Positions 59,424 through 64,000 of a stretch of DNA of 64,000 bases are shown piece by piece (position 1 is the first letter of the stretch; every line of letters starts with the position of its first letter). The notes below the pieces were generated by a model. That model made no database searches. It was not told the origin of the DNA and saw only the letters and a list, made by a program, of their open reading frames with translations. Both the position numbers and the translations under genes were made by a program. Source of the DNA: Nitratireductor luteus (GTDB taxonomy: Bacteria; Pseudomonadota; Alphaproteobacteria; Rhizobiales; Rhizobiaceae); the NCBI RefSeq assembly GCF_026162365.1, contig NZ_JAOANW010000001.1, positions 1-64,000 of the forward strand. The letters are read 5' to 3'.

Positions 59424-60320
59424 CTACCGCGTTACCTGCTCCAGAAAGCGCTCGACAGCCAAGGTCGCCGGATCCCCAGGCTGGCCGAGCTTTCTGGCGA
59501 TGGAGCCGTGTGTGTAGCGCCCGCCATCGAAGACGGCGACCTGTGCTCCACGGGCACGCAAGAGGTTCGCGTAGCCGTTGGTGAGCGCGCGGCGGCGCTC
59601 GCCGTTCGAACCCGAATGCAGGAAGAGATGAGGCGGAAAGCCGCTGCCGCGCCGGGCATAGGTGACCGGCGACCAGCGCACCCAGTCATCGGGATTGGAG
59701 CCGAAGGCGTTTATATAGGGGTAGCCGAGCGAGCCGCGCATGCCGGCATAGGCCACCATGTCGTAGGCCTGCACGTCGTTGGGGATGACGCCGCGCACAT
59801 TGCCGACCATGCCGCGCGCGGCACCCAGCGCCACCAGATGCGCGCCCGCCGAATGCCCCATCAGCACGATGCGCGAAGGATCGCCGCCATAGCGCCCAAT
59901 GTTGGCACGCACCCAGGAAACCGCCTGCGCAAGGTCCCTTGCCTGCCCGTCAATCGTGGTAGCCGGCACCTTGCGATAATCTATGGAAACAAGGAGGTAG
60001 CCTTTGCTGTTCAGCCATTCGGGTAGCGAATAGACCTTCTTGCGGCTGCCCTTCACCCACCCTCCCCCATGAGCGTAGATGACCACGGGCTTCGGTCTGC
60101 TGCCGGCGAAAGCAAAGAGATTGAGCCCGAGAGAGGCGCGCGTCACCTCTTCGCCGGGTTGATGGATGTCCAGCGCCAGGCCACCGCCATAGTTCACGCC
60201 CTCCTGCAGCGCGCCAGCCCTGGCCGGCATGCCCGTCATCGCGACGGCGATCAGCGCCAGCAGCGTCAAAAGGCACAATATGAAGAGGCGATCTGTTCTC
60301 GCGAACGCGACGTGGTGCAT
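59424..60320 (-). CDS. Exported alpha/beta hydrolase (esterase/lipase-like)
   Basis: 298 residues. A leader with a hydrophobic stretch (FILCLLTLLALIAVAMTGMPARAG) suggests export or an N-terminal anchor. YAHGGGWVKGS is the HGGG oxyanion motif, GHSAGAHLVAL the nucleophile elbow (Ser), and YTHGSI contains the likely catalytic His. It belongs with the BD-FAE/hormone-sensitive-lipase-like esterases. The substrate is unknown. It is divergent from the unknown exported-protein gene. Confidence 0.85.
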   Translation of the reverse strand: MHHVAFARTDRLFILCLLTLLALIAVAMTGMPARAGALQEGVNYGGGLALDIHQPGEEVTRASLGLNLFAFAGSRPKPVVIYAHGGGWVKGSRKKVYSLPEWLNSKGYLLVSIDYRKVPATTIDGQARDLAQAVSWVRANIGRYGGDPSRIVLMGHSAGAHLVALGAARGMVGNVRGVIPNDVQAYDMVAYAGMRGSLGYPYINAFGSNPDDWVRWSPVTYARRGSGFPPHLFLHSGSNGERRRALTNGYANLLRARGAQVAVFDGGRYTHGSIARKLGQPGDPATLAVERFLEQVTR

Positions 60321-60453
60321 AGTTCAATTGTTCCATTCATCATGAATTGCGCCGGTAAATTGACACAAGCATATGCGCTCGTCATCTTTCGGACCGACAT
60401 TGTTGCAAGTTCTATAGAATTAAACCGTAACCGTTACGTGTGGAGCACACCCG

Positions 60454-61641
60454 ATGGCCAGCCCTTTTCTCCTGACGAAGCGCCTTATGGGCGCGAGCCT
60501 TTTTCTTGGCGCGTTGTCCCAGACTGCCTTCGGCTTCGAAGCTGAGGACGTGGCGTCGGCCCTCAAGGCCCAGCTTGACCGCCAGCAGGTGGAACTCGAA
60601 TGGGAAGCTGTGCGGCAGGAAGGCGGCTCGGTGGTTCTCGAAGGTGCAACCGCCGGGAACCAGCATGCCGAGGAGACGCTCCCGCTCGGTGAAATCCGCC
60701 TTGAGGAGGTCAGCGAGACCGATGCCGGCTACCGCATCGAAAACCTTGATATTGCTTCGCTCTCCCACGAATCGGACGACGCGACGATCTCGCTGAGCGG
60801 CCTTTCGATCAGTGGTCTCATACTGGCCAAGGACGGCGCGGCCGATCCCTATGGCGGCGCTTTGCGCTATGACCGGTTCGAGGTCGAGCATGCCGAGATG
60901 CGCGATGAGGACGGCGCCCTCCTGGGGTCCGTCGATGGCCTCTCTGCACAGATGTCGATCTCCGGCGAGGACGAAGCCATGGAGGTTGTGGGCGGAGCAG
61001 AGCGGTTCACCGTCGACATGACAACGCTCCCCGAAGGCGAGAACCCGCGCAAGACCATGCAGGAACTGGGCTATGAACAACTGACCGGCTCGCTCGACCT
61101 TTCCGGCCGCTGGCGACCGTCGGACGGGCAACTCCTGCTCGACCGCTACGCCCTCACCCTCGATGACGGCGGCACGCTAGTCCTTGCGGGTGAAATCTCC
61201 GGCTATACGCCCGAATTCATCAGGACGATGAACGAGATGGCCGAGAAAATGAAGGACGAATCGCAAGGATCGAATCAGGGCATGGCGATGCTGGGAATGA
61301 TGCAGCAGCTCTCCTTCCATCGGCTGTCGATCCGGTTCAACGACGATTCGCTCAGCGGCAAGCTGCTCGACCTCGCCGCCTCCAAACAGGGCGGAACGCC
61401 GCAAGACGTCATCGCGCAGGCGCAGATGATCATCCCAATGCAGCTTTCGCCGTTCCTGGGTTCCGAACTTACGAGTGAAGTGACGCAGGCGGTAACCACT
61501 TTCCTGAAATCGCCCGAAAACATCGAAATCAGCGCCATGCCGAGCGCCCCCGTGCCGTTCGCGATGCTCATCGGGGCGGCCATGGGCGCGCCGGAAATGC
61601 TGGCCAAACAGGTAGGGCTTACGGTGAAGGCGAACCAGTAG
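60454..61641 (+). CDS. Exported protein of unknown function
   Basis: 395 residues with a signal peptide (about 1-27, ending in AFG). The rest is soluble and acidic, built of beta-rich segments that recur (LPLGEIRLEEVSE; ISLSGLSISGLIL; LTGSLDLSGRW; LVLAGEISG), like a large lipid- or cell-wall-associated periplasmic domain. I do not recognise the family. Its last 35 residues are moderately hydrophobic. It stands between two divergent/convergent neighbours and is probably transcribed alone. Confidence 0.65.
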   Translation: MASPFLLTKRLMGASLFLGALSQTAFGFEAEDVASALKAQLDRQQVELEWEAVRQEGGSVVLEGATAGNQHAEETLPLGEIRLEEVSETDAGYRIENLDIASLSHESDDATISLSGLSISGLILAKDGAADPYGGALRYDRFEVEHAEMRDEDGALLGSVDGLSAQMSISGEDEAMEVVGGAERFTVDMTTLPEGENPRKTMQELGYEQLTGSLDLSGRWRPSDGQLLLDRYALTLDDGGTLVLAGEISGYTPEFIRTMNEMAEKMKDESQGSNQGMAMLGMMQQLSFHRLSIRFNDDSLSGKLLDLAASKQGGTPQDVIAQAQMIIPMQLSPFLGSELTSEVTQAVTTFLKSPENIEISAMPSAPVPFAMLIGAAMGAPEMLAKQVGLTVKANQ

Positions 61642-61663
61642 GCGATCTGGACGGCGCTGGCTG

Positions 61664-62326
61664 CTAGAGCGACAGCCGGCGTTCCTCCAGCCAGACCTCA
61701 ATGCAGGCCGCCACGATCAGCCGCGCGCCCTCCAGCATCTCCTCGCGTCCAAGAGCATTGGCCGGGCCGCCATCTTCGTCCCGCAGCGACGGCACATGGA
61801 TGAAGCCGGACATGGCCGGAGCGATGCGTGGCCATTGCGGGCTGAGCGACAGGTAGAAAAGATAGTTGCAAAGATAGCCGCCGGCATCGTTGGACCACGA
61901 GACAGGCAGGCCATGCGCCTTCAGCGCTGCCTCGATACGCGTGAGCGGCAGGGTCGAGGGCAGCGCGGCCTCGCCCTTGCAGATGCGGTCGCTGGCGGCG
62001 AGTTCGCCGGCATTGTCCGCCCTGCCCCGCCTGATCTCGTTGCGGGCGATGCGCTCCAGCGTAAAGCCCTGCGCCACGGCGCTCAGGCCGAAATGGATTG
62101 CGATGTCGGGGGAGAAATCCTCGCCCAGCCTTTCAGCGTTGCGGGCCACCGTGCCGTATTCCACAGCGAGCACTGCTGAGCGCAGGTCGGCATCGGGCCA
62201 GGGTTGCCTTCCCAAAGCTTCCGCCAGCCATTCGGTCGGGTTGACCGGCGCGCCGGGAAACGGGCCGAAGCCTGTGACGAGAACGCGCGGACGGGCCGGT
62301 TCGCATTGTTGCGAGCTGGCCGCCAC
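61664..62326 (-). CDS. pcp: Pyroglutamyl-peptidase I
   Basis: 220 residues of peptidase family C15. The triad E91, C153 and H177 is in place: GFTLERIARNE, GGYLCNYLFY and GFIHVPS. LVTGFGPFPGAPVNPTEWL is the N-terminal loop. It removes N-terminal pyroglutamate from peptides in the cytoplasm. The start is GTG at 62326, 4 nt after the aspS stop, so it is co-transcribed with aspS. Confidence 0.9.
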   Translation of the reverse strand: MAASSQQCEPARPRVLVTGFGPFPGAPVNPTEWLAEALGRQPWPDADLRSAVLAVEYGTVARNAERLGEDFSPDIAIHFGLSAVAQGFTLERIARNEIRRGRADNAGELAASDRICKGEAALPSTLPLTRIEAALKAHGLPVSWSNDAGGYLCNYLFYLSLSPQWPRIAPAMSGFIHVPSLRDEDGGPANALGREEMLEGARLIVAACIEVWLEERRLSL

Positions 62327-62330
62327 CGCG

Positions 62331-64000
62331 TCAGTCCTTCTTGACCGGAGCTAGTCGCAGATGCAGTTCGCGAAGCTGCTGCGGGGTGGCCTCCGACGGC
62401 GCCCCCATGAGCAGGTCCTGAGCCTGCTGATTCATCGGGAACATGGTGACCTCGCGCAGATTCTTCGCTCCCACCAGCAGCATGACGATGCGGTCGATGC
62501 CTGCGGCCATGCCTCCATGCGGCGGCGCGCCGTACTGGAAGGCCCGGTAGAGCCCGCCGAAGCGTTCTTCCACGGTCGCCTGGTCGAAGCCGACGATCTC
62601 GAAGGCCTTGACCATGACTTCCGGCAGGTGGTTGCGGATGCCGCCCGAGGCGATCTCGAAGCCGTTGCACACCATGTCGTACTGGAATGCCTTTATGGAA
62701 AGCGGATCCTCGCTCTCCAGCGCCTCCAACCCGCCCTGGGGCATGGTGAAGGGATTGTGGCCGAAATCGACGCGCTTCTCGTCCTCGTTCCACTCGAAGA
62801 ATGGGAAATCGACGATCCAGCAAAGCTCGAAGCGGTCGCGGTCGACGAGGTTCAGTTCCTCGCCGGCGCGTGTGCGGGCGGCGCCGGCAAAGGCAACGAA
62901 TTTCTTTGGATCGCCAGCAACGAAGAAGCAGGCGTCGCCGTCATCGAGGCCGAGCTGGGTGCGGATCGCTTCAGTGCGTTCAGGACCGATGTTCTTAGCG
63001 AGCGGGCCGGCGCCCTCCAGTCCGTCGCCTTCCTTGCGCCAGAAGATGTAGCCGAGACCGGGCTGCCCCTCGCCTTGCGCCCATGAATTCATGCGATCGC
63101 AGAAGGCGCGGGAGCCGCCGGACTTGGCGGGAATGGCCCAGACTTCTGCCTTCGGGTCGTTTGCGAGGATGTTGGCGAAGACCTTGAAGCCTGAGTCGCG
63201 GAAATGCTCGGAGACGTCCTGCATCTCGATGGGGTTGCGCAGGTCGGGCTTGTCGGAGCCGTATTTGCGCATGGCCTCGTCATAGGGGATGCGGCGGAAG
63301 GTTTCGGTGACCGGCTTGCCGTTTGCGAATGCCTTGAAGATGTCGCGGACGACCGGCTCCGTTGTCTGGAACACGTCCTCCTGCACGACGAAGCTCATCT
63401 CCAGATCGAGCTGGTAGAACTCGCCCGGCAGGCGGTCGGCGCGCGGGTCCTCGTCGCGGAAACAGGGCGCGATCTGGAAATAGCGGTCGAAGCCCGAGAC
63501 CATGATGAGCTGCTTGTAGATCTGCGGGGCCTGCGGCAGTGCATAGAACTGGCCCTCGTGCAGCCGCGAAGGCACCAGGAAGTCGCGCGCGCCCTCGGGC
63601 GAGGACGCCGTCAGGATCGGCGTCGAATATTCGGTGAAGCCCGCCTCGCCCATGGCACGGCGCATCTCGGCGATGATCTTCGTGCGCGCGACGATGTTCT
63701 TGTGCAGCGTTTCGCGGCGCAGGTCGAGGAAGCGGTATTTGAGGCGGATGTCCTCGGGGTAATCGGGCTCGCCGAAAACGGGCAGCGGCAGTTCCTTGGC
63801 CTGGGAAAGCACCTCGATCTCGCGGGCGAATACCTCCACCATACCGGTCGGCAGGTTCGGGTTGATCGTCTCGTCCGTGCGCGCCTTGACCTCGCCGTCG
63901 ACGCGGATCACCCACTCGCCGCGCACACGCTCGGCGGTCTGGAAGGAGGGCGAATCGGGATCGGCGACGATCTGCGTGATGCCGTAATGATCGCGCAGAT
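62331..64000 (-). CDS. aspS: Aspartyl-tRNA synthetase (partial, N-terminus outside window)
   Basis: About 556 residues are visible; the frame runs off the right edge, leaving out the first residues. The OB-fold end ([27 protein letters not shown]), then [34 protein letters not shown] (class II motif 2) and [14 protein letters not shown] (motif 3) are visible. The GAD insertion domain is in the middle. It charges tRNA-Asp (and possibly tRNA-Asn in organisms with GatCAB). pcp follows at 4 nt. Confidence 0.96.
   Translation of the reverse strand, partial: LRDHYGITQIVADPDSPSFQTAERVRGEWVIRVDGEVKARTDETINPNLPTGMVEVFAREIEVLSQAKELPLPVFGEPDYPEDIRLKYRFLDLRRETLHKNIVARTKIIAEMRRAMGEAGFTEYSTPILTASSPEGARDFLVPSRLHEGQFYALPQAPQIYKQLIMVSGFDRYFQIAPCFRDEDPRADRLPGEFYQLDLEMSFVVQEDVFQTTEPVVRDIFKAFANGKPVTETFRRIPYDEAMRKYGSDKPDLRNPIEMQDVSEHFRDSGFKVFANILANDPKAEVWAIPAKSGGSRAFCDRMNSWAQGEGQPGLGYIFWRKEGDGLEGAGPLAKNIGPERTEAIRTQLGLDDGDACFFVAGDPKKFVAFAGAARTRAGEELNLVDRDRFELCWIVDFPFFEWNEDEKRVDFGHNPFTMPQGGLEALESEDPLSIKAFQYDMVCNGFEIASGGIRNHLPEVMVKAFEIVGFDQATVEERFGGLYRAFQYGAPPHGGMAAGIDRIVMLLVGAKNLREVTMFPMNQQAQDLLMGAPSEATPQQLRELHLRLAPVKKD

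Overview
The window is chromosomal DNA from a GC-rich alphaproteobacterium. It most resembles the Hyphomicrobiales (Rhizobiales), in the Phyllobacteriaceae/Mesorhizobium neighbourhood. That placement rests on recognised local gene orders (clpP-clpX-lon-hupB; glyA-nrdR-ribD-ribE-ribH-nusB; fabH-plsX beside ihfA and a MerR gene; an LdtR/LdtP peptidoglycan pair), on a metal-site type of HemB lacking the zinc cysteines, and on short palindromic intergenic repeats of a rhizobial kind. No database search was possible. Family names come from motifs and remembered homologues.

Layout. 1-1.2 kb: the tail of a TonB-dependent receptor and a small exported protein. 1.2-6.6 kb: HU, Lon, ClpX and ClpP, with a good heat-shock-type promoter before clpP. 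6.7-12.7 kb: a divergent LysE-exporter/Lrp pair, a PLP sulfhydrylase (MetY type), a CoA-binding protein with a crotonase-fold protein lacking both classical catalytic glutamates, a thioesterase, and rplM-rpsI with a clear sigma70 promoter. 12.8-16 kb: acyltransferase, agmatinase-family enzyme, ArgC. 16-21.4 kb: a galactofuranose-type ABC importer operon (ytfQ-ytfR-ytfT-yjfF) with a FadR-type regulator at its end and two palindromic repeats between the binding-protein gene and the ATPase gene. 21.5-23.1 kb: heme A synthase and a DUF2842 protein. 23.2-31.4 kb: an exopolysaccharide locus (CelD-like acetyltransferase, GumC/Wzc-like chain-length protein with a degenerate kinase domain, Wza-like exporter, glycosyltransferase, WcaJ-like initiating transferase, Wzy/ligase-like membrane protein). 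It ends inside an antisense tRNA-Pro(GGG) gene.

31.4-34 kb is the most irregular stretch: a terminator with no gene in front of it, a NemR-like operator, a decayed signal-peptide gene, a cupin, a NemR-like TetR regulator, and two matching dyads in a gene-free gap. 34-39 kb: MerR regulator, IHF-alpha, FabH, PlsX, YceD/DUF177, a cytochrome bc1 assembly chaperone and a BamE-like lipoprotein. 39.2-47.5 kb: K+-independent H+-pyrophosphatase, an MFS carrier joined to the nusB/riboflavin/nrdR/glyA operon. 47.7-51.4 kb: LdtP, LdtR, a DUF6163 membrane protein and 3-hydroxyisobutyryl-CoA hydrolase. 51.5-57 kb: HemB, an RDD protein followed by a vestigial second RDD C-terminus, an SLC13/RCK anion carrier, leucyl/arginyl-tRNA-protein transferase and an EamA exporter. 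57-64 kb: ParC, an alpha/beta hydrolase, an exported protein of unknown function, pyroglutamyl peptidase and the C-terminal part of AspS, cut by the window end.

Most of the window is core housekeeping in compact operons with 1-14 nt overlaps. No IS element, prophage or CRISPR array was seen. The less ordinary signals are the 31.4-33.6 kb region, the EPS locus with its tRNA overlap, the repeats placed inside and between operons, and a few catalytic-residue deviations.
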